64,000 nt of DNA. It comes from Branchiostoma floridae (taxonomy: Eukaryota; Chordata; Leptocardii; Amphioxiformes; Branchiostomatidae). The stretch spans positions 16,731,172 to 16,795,171 of the forward strand of contig NC_049986.1 of assembly GCF_000003815.2 (NCBI RefSeq), in the 5' to 3' direction. Under the pieces are notes generated by a model. That model had not been told where the DNA came from, searched no databases, and worked only from the letters and a program-made list of their open reading frames with translations. Each line of letters starts with the position of its first letter. The stretch's first letter is position 1. Below, piece by piece: positions 35,611-48,891 of this stretch. The position numbers were made by a program, and so were the translations under genes.

Positions 35611-37805
35611 CATGAAATAGGGTTGGTGAGGCGCATCGCACTCGTTAGCACACCAGTAAAGACAGTTGGGTGACTGTTTCAAAATACCCAGCTGCTTTGA
35701 GCAGTCATCCCAAAGCACATTAGGTCAACTTGTTTTTCAAAATGATGCGGGCCCGACACGACTTCCTTTGAAGTCAGATACCATTGAAATATCAAATCAT
35801 TATATACAATTCGTCCGCGGGGTTTTCCAGTACCATAATACGGGTGTTCACCCCAGGGACATAGATTAGTTGGAACGATGGGGAAGGGCGAACATGCCCC
35901 TTTACTCATTCCTGTCGATACGCCGATATATGTCGATAAGCAAATGACCAACAACTACACTATACTTCCTCTTGCAAACTTCTAAGGGCACCCCCTTTGT
36001 AAAGTCTGCTGGGACCGTTTGGTAAATGTTTGGGTGTTATAATTCCCAAGCGTAACTCATTACTTATGCCTTCTAGACACAAATAAATCAAGGAACAAGG
36101 ACACTTACTGTGTCCCTGACCTTCCAAATTGATTATGTTCCACTGCAATTGAAGAGATAGGCATGTCTTTGAATTCGAAGTGTATAGAAGGATCAGAGTT
36201 TTTGTAGCCGCATACGTATAACAATCACTTTTAAACCTTTTTTGCAAAACTTAGACAAATGTTATAAGCCACAGACCTTAGTCCAAAAAAGTCCTATCAG
36301 TGGGATACAGCAACATCAGAAAATGCCTGCTTTAATCTACTCTGCAGGTACTAAGTACCCCAAGCCTTTCAGCAAGGCCTGCGAAAGTGTGGATATGGCC
36401 TATGGAGATTAGACCTGTCAATTCTAGACGTTGATAATGCCTTGAGAGCAATTTGAACCAGTGCACACACTCCTTGAACCTGTCATATTCCAATGTCAAA
36501 CATACCATTCAAGTCAAGGTTTGTGCAAAGTGTACTTCAAATAAAACATTCAGAAATCGGTAACTGATTGAAGGAACATTTTCTAAGACGTATAACCGTT
36601 ATATCCGTAACACCCTTTCCGCCTGCCTGATGAATGTGACCCAATTACGGCCCCATGAGGTTGTAAGTCCGTTTTCGTCAATTTCTTTTGATTGATAGAA
36701 TTGATTAATGACTGATATCTTGAGGTTTCCTCCTTCGACATGACGCGCTTGTCTGATACACTGGAGATTTACCCATATATGCTTGGTGTCTCCTGAGAAG
36801 TGTTGAATGTAAACCATTTAAGCATGAAACAATCGACATTTCGCTATGTTCATAAATTATAAATACATGCATGCGCACATTTACAAGGTCACATTCACAT
36901 TATTGCATCTATCATACAGTGACTATTGACACAATTCAAAGGAATTTTAATGCTAGGTCATAATGTAGTTTACAGTATGTACAATTTGCGAGACGTTGTT
37001 TTCCTATATTGGACTATCTTTAAGCCAAAGAATATAGAGTGGTTAAGGATTAGTCTTATTTCAAAGTTTTAAACCATGAGTTGTATGTATGTCACGTGTA
37101 AAATTGGCATGACCATTTCACACGTTGAAAGTCACAAGGAAGTCCTTCCACCATAAAACCCTAACATGGCAGCATCATGATTGAATGAGACCATTTCTGC
37201 GTGAACCCTAGAACATCTAAAGCATAACTCGAAAGTTAATCTGAGTGGCAGAAGACATTCGGAAAAAATATTAACTGTAATATCCAACACAAAAATTGGA
37301 CTTACCCAAATATTCGACAGAACAGCTCCAGTCTTTGTCAAGGAATGAACAACCTACTGCTTCTGTTGTAGGAAGTCTATTGCGCCCACCCTACGCAGCA
37401 CATTTAGAGCATGTTAAGTTTGTATTATTCAAACCATTTATTGACCTACCAGATACGGTACGACCCATTAAGGGTGATATATAGCTATCTCCAGCCTCTG
37501 TAAACGTTATTGGATTAACAGTACATGAATCTCTGGTGAAGTCCAAACACGAGAATAGATTCATGAAATATACATTTTCCCGTATATCATTCTCTCCCGT
37601 CGTAACCCAGTATCGGTATCTCCTCCATAATTACCAAGGCAGCAAAGCTAGTGCACTAAAATCAATTTTGAAAGCCAACGGCGAAAATTAGATAAGGTTT
37701 TATATCTGTAGATCTATTCTATTTGGTTTAGAGAGACAATAGTAGTACAATATGATCCATCATATCCATCCCCCGGGATTTATGACTCCGTAAATGAGGC
37801 ATTCT

Positions 37806-37975
37806 GACTGTCAGATCATTGAATTTCCTCCTGGCAAACTCTGCGGGTAATTGTTCATTAGATGCCGATTTCCGGAATATACTTTAGATACACCAATCGA
37901 TATACCATTTTGCTAGCCATTACATACCGGAGGAGTTAATCGATTAGATAAATTCTGTGCTAATTCTGGACTGAT
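37806..37975. repeat. Paralogous block 6, copy B (partner 8788-8975)
   Basis: Shares the 'atttcctcctggcaaa' and 'agatgccgatttccgg' runs with A. Small indels break every frame that is open in A. Confidence 0.65.
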
Positions 37976-38103
37976 GAAACTTAGTGGTACCGAGGTGTGT
38001 ATTTGAATGCTCCAATAATGTAAATCGAAATAGACTTTCAGATGAGCGAAAGGTTGTCTAAAATATGAAGCATGATTACCCTAGTAAGATTAATGTATCA
38101 AAA

Positions 38104-38124
38104 GATAGATAAATAGATAGATAT
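38104..38124. repeat. GATA-type microsatellite, short
   Basis: About five imperfect GATA units. Confidence 0.7.
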
Positions 38125-39519
38125 GTAAAGAAGTTATCGAATAATTGTGTTAGAATATGTCAAAATGATAAGGTAATGATTCACAATGAATACCTTCTTG
38201 AAGAAAACATAATAATTGGATTATTTGTGATTATATTAGATGACAATTGGGCAACAAGCCGATGATATATCCAAGAAGATACACAGCTACCATAGTGAAT
38301 CTTATAAAGTCTGTATCCAAGAAATTTATACAACACCTGAATACTGCAACGTAGAACGTAGAATTACAATTCAACACATACAATGTCAATTTACCTCAAT
38401 ATATGTCTACACCTAGCTGTTACCAGGTTTTCCTGCAACGAACATCTTGTATCCAAAAGGTTGCCGGGACTGTGTCTTATCCTTAACATTGCAACCACAT
38501 GTCGTAAACAACTTCGTCAGGTTGAAGCAGTCAACCCGAGGAAGAATAGACTGGCAACTTAAATTTTAAAGCAAAACTGAAGTGTACAGTTCCCAGCTCC
38601 ATACAGATATACTTCATTCAGAGGCAATCACATCCAGTCACAAGCCACATTAACATAGTCCAGTTCATATTTATATTTATATACAGTACGTCCATGAGCC
38701 GGACCCCCGAGTCATGAAATAAGTTAAACGATGGTACCTTGCGTCGTTGCCATTTTCACCGTTTAGCCACCTGCCATGCATAACCACTTGTTGGTCGTAA
38801 GGAAGGTTGTTACAGCTGCATTACAGATAATTTCTCAGCAGCTAGTTGATCGCAAACTTTTGAAGAATATCCTCGGAGGAATATAATCAGCTTGTAAAAT
38901 ATCACAATTCGCGTAATTTGTCTCACAAGCACTCGAACTAAATGGCCTTCAAGACACACAATTATACCATTAATATTCATTTTGACACCGTTGGTATGAG
39001 GTTCTTTTCTTCGAGCACTAAACTATCTTACTCCGTATTCAATTTGCCTGTAAATTACAGTCACCATTTGTCTTTGTCCTTGCATGGAGTAACCAGTAGC
39101 TCGACCAGAGTCCTATAGAATGCCAATAACTTTTAAACGTCGTGCAAAGGAAAATGCCTGTGACCATTTGCCGTTATCTGGCCTAAAAATGAGCCCCTTT
39201 TTTACTAACATAGCGTTGCCTCGTTGTCTGTTTTCAACAGATATGTTCATGACATTGTTCTAATAAACTCACTACTTGTTCCAGCATTGACATATTTTCA
39301 GTGTACCATTGGATTCTCCTTTACTTCACTTCATTACACTGACCAAATACCAGTCTACAATAATAACGTGTTCTTCCCGCAGAGTACAAAACTATGGAAC
39401 TACCCACTATACTAACATGTGTCGACCTTGCACTGAGCAAACGTTACAAGATGAGTATGATTCCACGAACTAGAAGTAACCTTGAGTGGCCTTCAGGCCT
39501 TGTTACGTGGTGACCATTG

Positions 39520-39569
39520 AGTAAAAAAAATAAAAAAAATGAAAAATATGAAAAATAAAAATTATTAAG
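39520..39569. repeat. A-rich low-complexity tract
   Basis: Fifty bases of runs of A broken by single T or G. It could be a degraded retroelement tail, but no element body is recognisable to its left. Confidence 0.7.
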
Positions 39570-40512
39570 GCTGCCACAAATTGTACATCTCTTCACCCTC
39601 CATTCGTACTGTCTATTTCTAATAGACAAATTGGTTTGAAATTTACGCTTCAGTTCAGATAGAGGTTGACATTTTGTCGATTCGGCTGTCTCTTGACGGT
39701 GGATGAAATAAATCAAGCTGTCTTTTATGGATCCCTATCTCTATTGATCTAAGGAAGGAGCAAGTTAAGAAAGGCGACGAAAGAGGCCTGACTTTTCTGG
39801 ACTAAAATTGGTTTTAACCTTGTAATTCACCCCGAACGGATGCAGGAACTTGAGTAAGTTTATTACTTTACATATATATATATTTTCTAAACCGAGGGCT
39901 GGCTATCTAAAAGAAACGCATCATATCATGTTCTGCAAAGTTTGCTTTGAGAGTAATTTACGGAAAAAAACTTTGAGGACATTCAAGAGTTGTGCTCGTT
40001 AAAAATTGTAATATTTAACACTTATTTTAAAACTTTAAGATTTCAAGTAACATGCATTAGGTACATTCTTGAGGTATATTTTCTTCTGTTGTGTTTTCAA
40101 TTTATCTAGATCAGACCTAACGAACATGTACGACTACCCGAGTAGCAATGAAGACGCATACAGGCCATCTCGCTAAACCTGATATATGACTTTATCTTCA
40201 TCCTGCCTTTTATCCTAGCCTTGGGTGCTGCGAGCTGCAGACGTTGTAGAACAGCACACTTAAATAAATCCTGGATTATGTACGAAGATGGCGCAGTGAT
40301 GAGGGTGGCGCCTTCACCAGCTGCCGTGGATTACCTTACCGTCTCACGGCTTCTTAGCACGACGATTTTATCATCTTTCAGGTTCTTAACACGACCTTGT
40401 TCCAATGAACTCCTCTGTTCAAAGTATCAATATTAGACTTTTATACGCGGGCTTTATTATCCGACGTAGGCTTTGCTACTGTAAGTAGATATCCGTCTTA
40501 CGGCATTCGAAC

Positions 40513-40624
40513 TGTGACGCTATGAAGTGCTATCTCTGACTGTGACGCTATGAAGTAGTATCTCTGACCGTGACGCTATGAACTGCTCTCTCTGACTGTC
40601 ACGCTATGAACTGCTCTCTCTGAG
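40513..40624 (+). repeat. Four-copy 28-bp tandem repeat
   Basis: Units at 40513-40540, 40541-40568, 40569-40596 and 40597-40624 share the core TGACGCTATGAA and the end CTCTCTGA. Neighbouring units differ at one to five positions, and there are no length changes. Units 3-4 (GAACTGCTCTC) form a subtype distinct from units 1-2 (GAAGT..TATC), so the array probably grew in two steps. Not seen in copy A. Confidence 0.93.
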
Positions 40625-40645
40625 AATTCCAGTAGAGCAGTTCAT
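40606..40645. other. 12-bp perfect hairpin closing the tandem array
   Basis: ATGAACTGCTCT (40606-40617, inside the last unit) pairs with AGAGCAGTTCAT (40634-40645) across a 16-nt loop. The right arm lies outside the array. Confidence 0.85.
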
Positions 40646-42681
40646 GGTATAAGTGCCACAGACTACTTCATATATAATCATGAAGGTTTACAATTACTCG
40701 GCCTAACTGGCTTTCAATAAACTCGAGTACTCAAACACACCTGATATACTTTGGCACTATTGGAACCATTCCGAGAGCTAAATTCCACAGCAGTAAGCAT
40801 ATTCTACCATGTATCATTAATCAAGTACTTGGCATCGTTCGGTGATCTTAACTTGCTGCCAGGTTCTTGCTAAAACCCTGTTCATATGTATCGTAAACTG
40901 GTGCTGCTATGTCTTAAATGTACTAGCTGCTATTGTGATAAACACTGATCTGAACAATCTTTAAAAACCCACACTATAGATTTTGTTGAACAAGAAGACT
41001 ACAGTGGTTGAATTACATGCTATAAGAAGTCCTCGTTTGTGTTTACTGTGTTTGAAGATCTGGAAGCTCTGACCCCCAGAAGAAGGGAGTGTGTGGAGTA
41101 CTGGAGCAGGAAAGTGTTGTGATGACACGAAAGAAGAAGAAGTGTTTACCACACGCACACACCTCCAAGATTTTTTTTCAACCCAAGACCTCAGTGAAGA
41201 CGATACCCAAAAGGGCGACTTAGATTAGGGATGAGACTGGAAATAGGGAAGAATGCGAGACTGTAGCTGGAGACCGTTATGCATTGAAGAGCAGTAATTG
41301 TGTAGTGGCTTTGGGCCAGCACCTGGCACATCCGTAGTAGACAATAAATAGTCCATCCGTGGTGAAAGGGGACTAACTACCCGTATGTCTGTTTATCTGT
41401 TCAGCATTCTATGAAAGTTAAAAACCAGCTCGAATAGATAACATGAATGAAAATGCCAGCATTGCCAGGAATCAACTGGCTATCTCTTTGTGACATGAAC
41501 ATCTTAAAAGTCGCGAAGTGTATGGGATGATTAGCACTTCACACCTGATAGTTTAGTTTGATGCGTCATGTATATTTACAATCATTGAGTTACAATTTGA
41601 GTGCATGAGTACGTATATACACTGAATCACAGTCAATTGAAACCTCGATTCGGCTCAATCTAGTGCAAGTTTACACTTTCCCTATTTATGTATGTCAACC
41701 CAGAAATTTATTTTATGTTTCTCAACAGAAAAACAAACACACAAAAATAAGTCAAGTTAAAGGTATTCCATAGGTACCTTGCACTTAACATGCCTGTATT
41801 GTTCTTATTTGCCACTTACGATAAGACGTACCGGTCATTTTCAGCAGAATGAATAATCATTAAAATAATTTGCGGATCGCAAACACAAAAATGCTTTTCT
41901 AGGACATGTTTGGCGAGTTTAGATACGTTTCATTACAGGCAGGTAGTAAACTGCCATTTACATGCAAGAGAAATGCTCTCCAGTAGTAGTATTTCTATTT
42001 CTTTGAAATAGATGGACCATATTTGCACCATATAATATGAGATTTCTTGTTATCTCTTACCTGAGGCATGTACTAACTGATCCTTCATTTCGCCAGGACC
42101 ACAAATACATTACATCAGTAGATGAAATATCACATCAACGTCATTTGGGGCATCCATCGTTTCTTAACGACTCATAACAAAGTCCTGGGTATTTAGTTTA
42201 TCACTTGGCTACACACAGGCAGGGATGGAGCGTATTTTTTGGAGGGGGGTAATTTTATCAAAGCAATGTTGCAACTCTGACTGAGATATCCACTTTGATC
42301 TTAGGCAACGATGCTCTTACTTAGAATTTACATAATCCTATAGAAACACTTAAGAACACTCAACCACTGTAGAAGGTAAGAGCGAGTACTCGCTGCATGG
42401 ACCATGGAAGTATCATTGAGGATGCATAGATACAAAGGAGATGATGCAAATTAATGTTAAATTTGTGCCTAAGCCCAGTGCTATATCAATGAATACAAAT
42501 GTAAAGATACGAATATTTTCACAGGAGTCTGCCAGCAGCATGACAAAAACTTCACTTTAAAATACGAAAATTAAAACCGCAGGTATATATTTCTAGATAC
42601 CATAAATAGATTCGACTATATCGTTATATCGGAATGCTAGCATTATGCTAAGATTGGTAAATACATAAAATATTGCTTTGT
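40646..42681. other. No gene seen
   Basis: No exon, RNA or repeat recognised upstream of the retrotransposon insertion. Confidence 0.5.
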
Positions 42682-42695
42682 AAAGAGAAAAGAGA
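42682..42695 (+). repeat. Target-site duplication, left, of the non-LTR insertion
   Basis: AAAGAGAAAAGAGA, repeated exactly at 43578-43591. Confidence 0.85.
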
Positions 42696-43394
42696 GACAC
42701 TAAACATGAGAGCTTGTTAGCCGAGGTTGCATGGGACACACTAGCGGACAGAAGGAAAAAGCACCAGTTGATTCAGTTTTGGAAAATTATGAATGGTCTC
42801 GCACCACTGTACTTACATAATATTATCCCTCCACGTATCTGTGATACGGTCCCTTACAACCTTCGCGCAAACCAAAACCTTACTTCCATTGCCTGTAAAA
42901 CTGAAAAGTATAAAAGATCCTTCCTACCTTCAACTGTTCACTTGTGGAATGAACTGCCTACGAATGCTAAAGCCGTCCTTTCGATCAACACTTTCAAAAA
43001 AGAGCTGGACTCACTATTCAACAAGCCGACAAAATACTCCCATTTCTCTTATGGCCAAGGTCGTTCCGCAGTTCATCTTACAAGGCTCCGTCTAAACTTC
43101 AGTCAGTTAAACTACCATCTATTTCAACACCATTGTATTGATTATCCTACATGTAAATGCGGCTATCATTGTGAAACAACCGAACATTTTCTACTACATT
43201 GCACACTCTATACTAGCCAAAGAAGTTCTTTGTTATCGGCTGTCTCAAATATTATAGTAGACCTAAAGCACCTCAACGACACTACTTTATGTACTTTACT
43301 GTTATCAGGATCAACATCTCTCTCACATCAACAGAACTGTAACATTTTTGATCTTGTCATTACCTATATCCATTGTACAGGCAGGTTCTCCTAA
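42696..43394 (+). CDS. ORF2 C-terminal fragment (post-reverse-transcriptase region) of a non-LTR retrotransposon
   Basis: An open frame runs from the insertion point to TAA with no start codon of its own; the first residues are the cut edge of a longer polyprotein. The region after the reverse-transcriptase domain is recognisable: DRRKKHQLIQFWKIMNGLAP, then PYNLR, then KRSFLPSTVHLWNELP, then NTFKKELD. That order (Y/FWKI.NGLAP...YNLR...FLPS.V..WN.LP...FK..L) is shared by ORF2 proteins of many invertebrate LINEs. A cysteine-histidine knuckle follows at about residues 147-163 counted from the codon at 42714 (C-K-C, C, H, then HC), as at the C-terminus of Jockey/I-type elements. Endonuclease and reverse-transcriptase domains are missing, so it cannot act alone. 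Confidence 0.9.
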   Translation, partial: DTKHESLLAEVAWDTLADRRKKHQLIQFWKIMNGLAPLYLHNIIPPRICDTVPYNLRANQNLTSIACKTEKYKRSFLPSTVHLWNELPTNAKAVLSINTFKKELDSLFNKPTKYSHFSYGQGRSAVHLTRLRLNFSQLNYHLFQHHCIDYPTCKCGYHCETTEHFLLHCTLYTSQRSSLLSAVSNIIVDLKHLNDTTLCTLLLSGSTSLSHQQNCNIFDLVITYIHCTGRFS

Positions 43395-43577
43395 TTGATT
43401 CAGCACCAACTTGTCTTGTTTAAATTTATTTTTCTGTTATCCATTTTGTACTTATGTATGTAATGTCGTTTACTATTCTTGTTTTATGCGTATGTTTCTT
43501 GAGTAGAAGGCTTAATATAAGCAATTTGTGCTTTCCGCCTCATACTCGCAAAATATATGTGAATAAATAAAATAAAA
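42696..43577 (+). mobile_element. 5'-truncated non-LTR retrotransposon insertion
   Basis: The insertion starts inside ORF2, in frame, carries the end of the coding region and a 3' untranslated region of about 180 bp, and ends in an AAATA-type simple tail. Exact 14-bp copies of AAAGAGAAAAGAGA flank it. Truncation at the 5' end, a simple 3' tail and a target duplication are the marks of target-primed reverse transcription. The frame has no stops or frameshifts, so the insertion is recent compared with the A/B duplication. Clade not settled: the C-terminal region fits the CR1/Jockey/I assemblage. Confidence 0.9.
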
Positions 43578-43591
43578 AAAGAGAAAAGAGA
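43578..43591 (+). repeat. Target-site duplication, right, of the non-LTR insertion
   Basis: Exact repeat of 42682-42695. Its first As merge with the A-rich tail, so the boundary is uncertain by a few bases. Confidence 0.85.
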
Positions 43592-43857
43592 ATAACGTTC
43601 ATGTTTAGCCGCGCCCGATTGTATAAATATGTCTTATTGATGATATCCTTTATTGTTTAGTTAGTAGCATTTCAAGATTTCTCCTGAATCCTTTTTTTTG
43701 TAGTTTATAATTAACCATACGAAAGTTACTGTTCTTTTTGTCATGTCAATAAAGCTTGAAGTAGCCTCTTGGGATCCCACTTCGTTTCATTTATGACTTG
43801 TAGTGACTTACACACCGCCCATCCGTCTGTAAGAAAAATTATGAAGTCACAAGTGAG

Positions 43858-44000
43858 TGGTGGCAATTTAGCAGATTGCACTCCGTGTTAAACGGGCTTT
43901 GGTCGGGAATTGAATCACTAAATCTTATTAAAGGTGTGTCTCAGGTAATCGGAAGGTGTCATAATTCATCATCCTGTGCTGACGTAAGAACCCGGATGTC
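43858..44000. repeat. Paralogous block 7, copy B (partner 14863-15001)
   Basis: First 80 bp almost identical to A, then weaker. An AATAAA (43748-43753) lies about 110 bp upstream, after a T-rich stretch resembling a transcript or retroelement 3' end. Confidence 0.75.
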
Positions 44001-47000
44001 TGGTACGGAGGAACCGAAGTGCGGAGATCTCTGCTCTTCAGTGTCCACGTTGTAGACAGTGTATATGTAGCATATTAATGATTATCACAAACGTTACTGA
44101 ATTAATCGTTACAAAAAGATCTAGATTATCAAAGCACAAATATTGAATCTGCTGCGACGGGAGGTAACTTACATTACAAAAAATCTAATCATAATTCGAT
44201 CATCAAACTAGCCCATACAGCTACTCGGAATCAGCTCCATTCGTACCTGGAGTCTGGGTTTCCTTGTGGCTGACCAGTGAGGATGTAAACCTGAAAACTA
44301 TGACCCCAAGTAGGCCAGATTCTCCAACGTTCTGTTGTGCAAATTGATATTGACAGCCATGTCTAAATTACTTGTGGAAATTAACATCGGTAACGTTATA
44401 TATTTTAGCACACATCCCGTTTACATAACGCTGTGATACGCTAATACGCTGTGAGAAGATCTGACAAAACCGGCACTGCATCAAACCACATCTACTTTAG
44501 TAAGCACATTAAATTGGCGGCCCAGAACCCCAACCAGAATAAAGAAATTTTCAATATGACCGGTTCATCTCAGCCATCTACTAAACAATCTCCCAAAACA
44601 ACGCCATTCCCTGAACTGACAGAAATTCAAAAATATCATGGTGTACAGAATGGCAGTCTCCTTTACATATCACCAAGTTCGACTCAACAGGAAGGAAATT
44701 CTCAACACTATCACAGTTCAACAGCCGTCCTGAATGTACCAACAGCCTTGCAGAGCTTGAGCAACGGGTAGAGTTTGGACTTGCACATTGGAGTTAAATC
44801 GACACCCAAGATGGAACCAGACGTATCACACATGCATCATACCACGAAACCAGCTCTTCAAATGCCACTGGTTTGCATATATATGCATGGTCTTTGCCAT
44901 CCGCTTCACACACTGATCAGTCATGCCCCTCAGTAGGCTGCCGCACCTATCCACTATCCAGGTGACAAAAGTAGACCCAACTTTGTGTTCACTCAAATTA
45001 TCGATCATACACATTTGGAAATGATTTGGAAATATCTTCATTTTTCTGAGAAGTTTTGATATGTTAGATCCTGCCAATATTCCCTGCTCATGATGTGAAA
45101 TTTGGTTATGGACAGTCAGGTGAGATCCGGAAAGGCATCGGCTCCAGCTGTTAATTAGCATGCGGTGGGGATGACAACGGTCGTGCACAGACATGCTAAT
45201 TAGCCTCGCTTGTTTCATGTGGGTTTACGATGAGGTGTGTGCTAGTTTATTCCCTTCTGGGTGTCTATCTAGTTCAAGTCTGCACGTTCAACCGTTCTTT
45301 ATGTGTTCGTGATACTCTTTTGATGTTGTGGGTGGCAGATAGTTGCAAAGTTCTGTCTTTTTGTTCAGTTTTACGGCCTGGTTTTATATCGGGTGGTATG
45401 TGAAAGTGACACGTCGTTATTGCACGAAGTCAGGTCTTTGGAATGTCAGTAGTCAGTTATGTGGCACTGTTTCATCCATGAGTGTCGATTTGGTACATTT
45501 TTTTCAGAGGCAGAACTTGCCTTGGTAGTTGAGAGATTGTTTGGTTATTGTAGGCGGCTAGAAATGATGTCAAAAGTACTTTTTCCATCTTTCTGGCTCA
45601 CGCTTAGGGCGGGCAAGGGTCACGGATCGCCATCTTTGTAAGTGTTCATCTGTGCTGAACACAACACGACACAGTGTTAGAATTTTACATTTTGGAACAT
45701 CATGTTGCACAGAGACGGCGATATACATTGAAGATAGTATACCTTTAAAAAAGCTCCATCACTTATCTATAGATTGCTATCACACGGACCATAACGAGTG
45801 GTGGTTGCCGTAACTTTGAATTGTGTGCCGTGAGAAAAGGAACTACTGTCTGGACATTGGGTCCAGTTCCTCTTCGATGATTGCAATCAATTTTGCCTTG
45901 GGTGTTACTTATCACAGACATCGTACAAGAAACAAAGAGTTGACAAATCTCCCTGCAAAGCTGGATCGGGCAAGACATGTACTTCAATGCCACAAAGTGA
46001 CGACGTAGAGGCCTAAGTAACAATCTGGCAAATGCATTGCTTCCGGAAAAATCATTTATCTGTTCTGTAACAGCCTTTGGGCGATCGGTTATGGTACTAA
46101 GTCAAAATTGCAAAGTGGTTTTGTAAAGATTTCTTGGGGAAATTCTGTTACTTTCCTCATAAGTTGCAGACGCCCCTTTTCAATCTTTTATTAGGAGATT
46201 AAATCATAATTTGTCAGTCAAAGAAACTTCGTAACGTTCCACCACAAAACAGACCAAAGTAAGATTTTTCTCAGATGCACTCAAGGCTGTGTGTTTCCCA
46301 GTAACTTTAAATCATTTCTATCTAAGCCTCTTTGAGACAGCACATACATTATTCTATCTCTCGTCGCCACATTTGATGTCGCTACTGGCGACAAAAGTCT
46401 GCAGGATTAACCATGGCGACTCGGCTGGATATACCCGTACGTACCAATAACCGGATTAATAACGAAAAGTTTAGTAATGGCAAAAAAAGATTAGAAGTGC
46501 TTGTCAGAGATTGATAAGTATGTACTCGAGTTCCCACTTCGCATCGAAATCAATAGTTTTTCCGGCACTCTATCTTGGCATGACAGGTATATACTCTGGT
46601 GTAGGCAACACTGCGCAAACTGGAATTCTAATTCATTCTGGGGGTATTAGGGGAGGTCCCATTTGGAACAGGTGAATTGTAGGGAGGTGTTCAAAAAGCA
46701 CCGCGTTGTAACCGAGCGCTACTCCTAGATTGCTATTCTTGACAAACTGCTGAACTAATTGCACGAAGCATCTTCGAACGATGTGATCTACAAACATGAA
46801 AGACAGACCCTTATTGCAGTCGGACTAAGGCTGCCTCATCCCCCCTCCTGCTTCATGATTGGTGTGATAAATGTTTCAAAATTTCGGTTTTCACAGACGT
46901 TATCCGTTGCCTGTTCATCAGGGCAGTGGTGGTAACTACTTGCTCCCACGTATCCGCTATGACAGGTAAGGCTGTCAGAAACACGAGGCGTGGACTCTCT

Positions 47001-48659
47001 CTATGAATTGTTTTGTCTATCTTTTTTCTTCTTTTCCTAACAGCTTGAATTCAAGCTTTACACTATCATGGTGCTAGACACCTTACCTAATTTGTACCGA
47101 AAAGTTGCTTCCCTTTCTTACATGGACTCATGATTAAGATTTATTTCACGTTTAATCTCTGGGTTCCAACACTTTCGCTATTAATAGCTTTGCACGTCAT
47201 ATTGTTCCCGGCTTTTGCAAGTGACAATCGTTGATAGATCTCCGTGTCACAACTGTGGGTCTACCACAGGCGCCCTTATCTACATCAAAGCAAAACGTTA
47301 TTAAGAACAAAGCCAGGAGAGGAGCCACGTAATCCTCAGATCATCGCTATATCTCCCAAATGAAAACGTTCGACAATACTTGCTGAAATTATGGCATTAA
47401 TATGATGCCCCTTGAAGATGAAAAGTCTCCATGAGATATAGCAATAAAATTGAAAAGTTACTGTGCTTTACAGCAAGTAATTAAAATGAAAGGAATCGAT
47501 AATAACAGTACCACTCTCTTTTGGGATTATGACGAACAAAAAAATGATCCCAATCTGGTTTCGATCTGCGGTGACAATTATATATTCAGGAAACAAAAGA
47601 AATCGATTATTGAGCTCTTTTACGCCTGTAAACTTTCCACATCAATATTTAGTGACAAGTAAGCAAACATACGCGTATCTATGACATACTGCGGTCATCT
47701 GAGGACATCGATTACAATAAGTTGGTGTGACAGTTTAATTTTTGAAAAAAAAAGAAGATATAGAACAGTGAGAAACGAAGATACCTCAAAGTATTCTCTA
47801 GCAATATTAGAATTTTGATTTCAATTTGTATATTTTCCGATTCAATACATCTAGACCTTCCAAAGTCAGCTGCAGGCTTATGTTGTTACAAATAGTTCGT
47901 AACAAAATATATTTGAAAGAGAAACCATTACCATTTCGTTGCACAATCCAGAATGATCCAGAAATAAACGTACATATATCCGGCTACTTCAATATAGCTC
48001 GAAGGAGTAAAAATTGACGCTAAAATTGGGTGATTGAAACATCGTATAGTACTCAGACATAAGTGTATCAACTTCATATTCTCACATTAAGATCTTGTTA
48101 TTCAATCTCCGGTAAAGGAATAACATGTGTTCATATTCAATTGCCTTCACGTCCTTTGCGTCAAACCTGTTATATTCCCGAAATACAACTCCATATGAAA
48201 TTTTGATATTGTTACTTCAAAATTGCACTGTAAATTACTTGTACAGAATTGTATAAATCTCGCATTGATTTAGATAGACGTATGTGGTTAGTTGGGTAGA
48301 TAAATGAAAACGTTATATAATACCTGTATACAAGGCTAACTAGGTAGCTAGATGAATAATGCTGTAAAAATATCAACCTCAAATCATGCCTCAACTCAGG
48401 CAATAAATGCACTAGAAATTTGCAATATTGTCACATGTTAATCGGTGTAAATGGTGTACGAGGACTTCATCTGATGAGACCTTCTGCAAAGGTTAGGAGT
48501 CAAATGGCTAATCACGTACGCAGACCCGGGCCCAGATTAGAACAAAAGATCCCACGATACCGCACTGGCTCTGAAAGAGCCACACTTAAATGCAGTTTCG
48601 CTGGGAGGCCACGATAAAGGACAGCGTGTGATCTAAGATATTGTTGCTTAGGAAAAGGC
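44001..48659. other. Contains about 2.9 kb present only in copy B; no recognised gene
   Basis: Copy A has about 1.1 kb between its block 7 and the match at 16110; copy B has about 4.0 kb between 44000 and 47994. The extra sequence holds a 106-codon plus frame (44451-44771, rich in S, T, Q and N) and a 130-codon minus frame (44826-45218). Neither matches a family I know, and inserted-element ends were not found. Confidence 0.4.
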
Positions 48660-48891
48660 TAGGGAGCGTCCCAGTTTCGCAGCATCGATCCATCGACATC
48701 CACCGATACCCATACAGATAACGTTACAGTAAATTGATTCATGATTGCCCAGGGCTCAGATATACCTGCGCCAGTGGTACAAACACATCAATGGGGCAGA
48801 TTTCTCAACGATACATCATGATTTGGAAGGGATTTTAAGAAGATTACATGAAGAGGGGGATGCTTTGTTAGACTGAATTGGGCCTCCTATG
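48660..48891. repeat. Paralogous block 8, copy B (partner 16855-17067)
   Basis: Collinear partner. The open frame present in A is interrupted here. Confidence 0.68.

Larger units (their letters stand above)
35611..40512. other. No gene seen apart from paralogous block 6
   Basis: Frames of 67-95 codons at 35470-36247 lie on both strands without motifs. The rest is AT-rich, with the short GATA and A-rich tracts listed. Confidence 0.45.

Noticed and set aside
40513-40624. CRISPR-like repeat array
   Set aside because: Units abut without spacers, the array is short, and the genome is animal.
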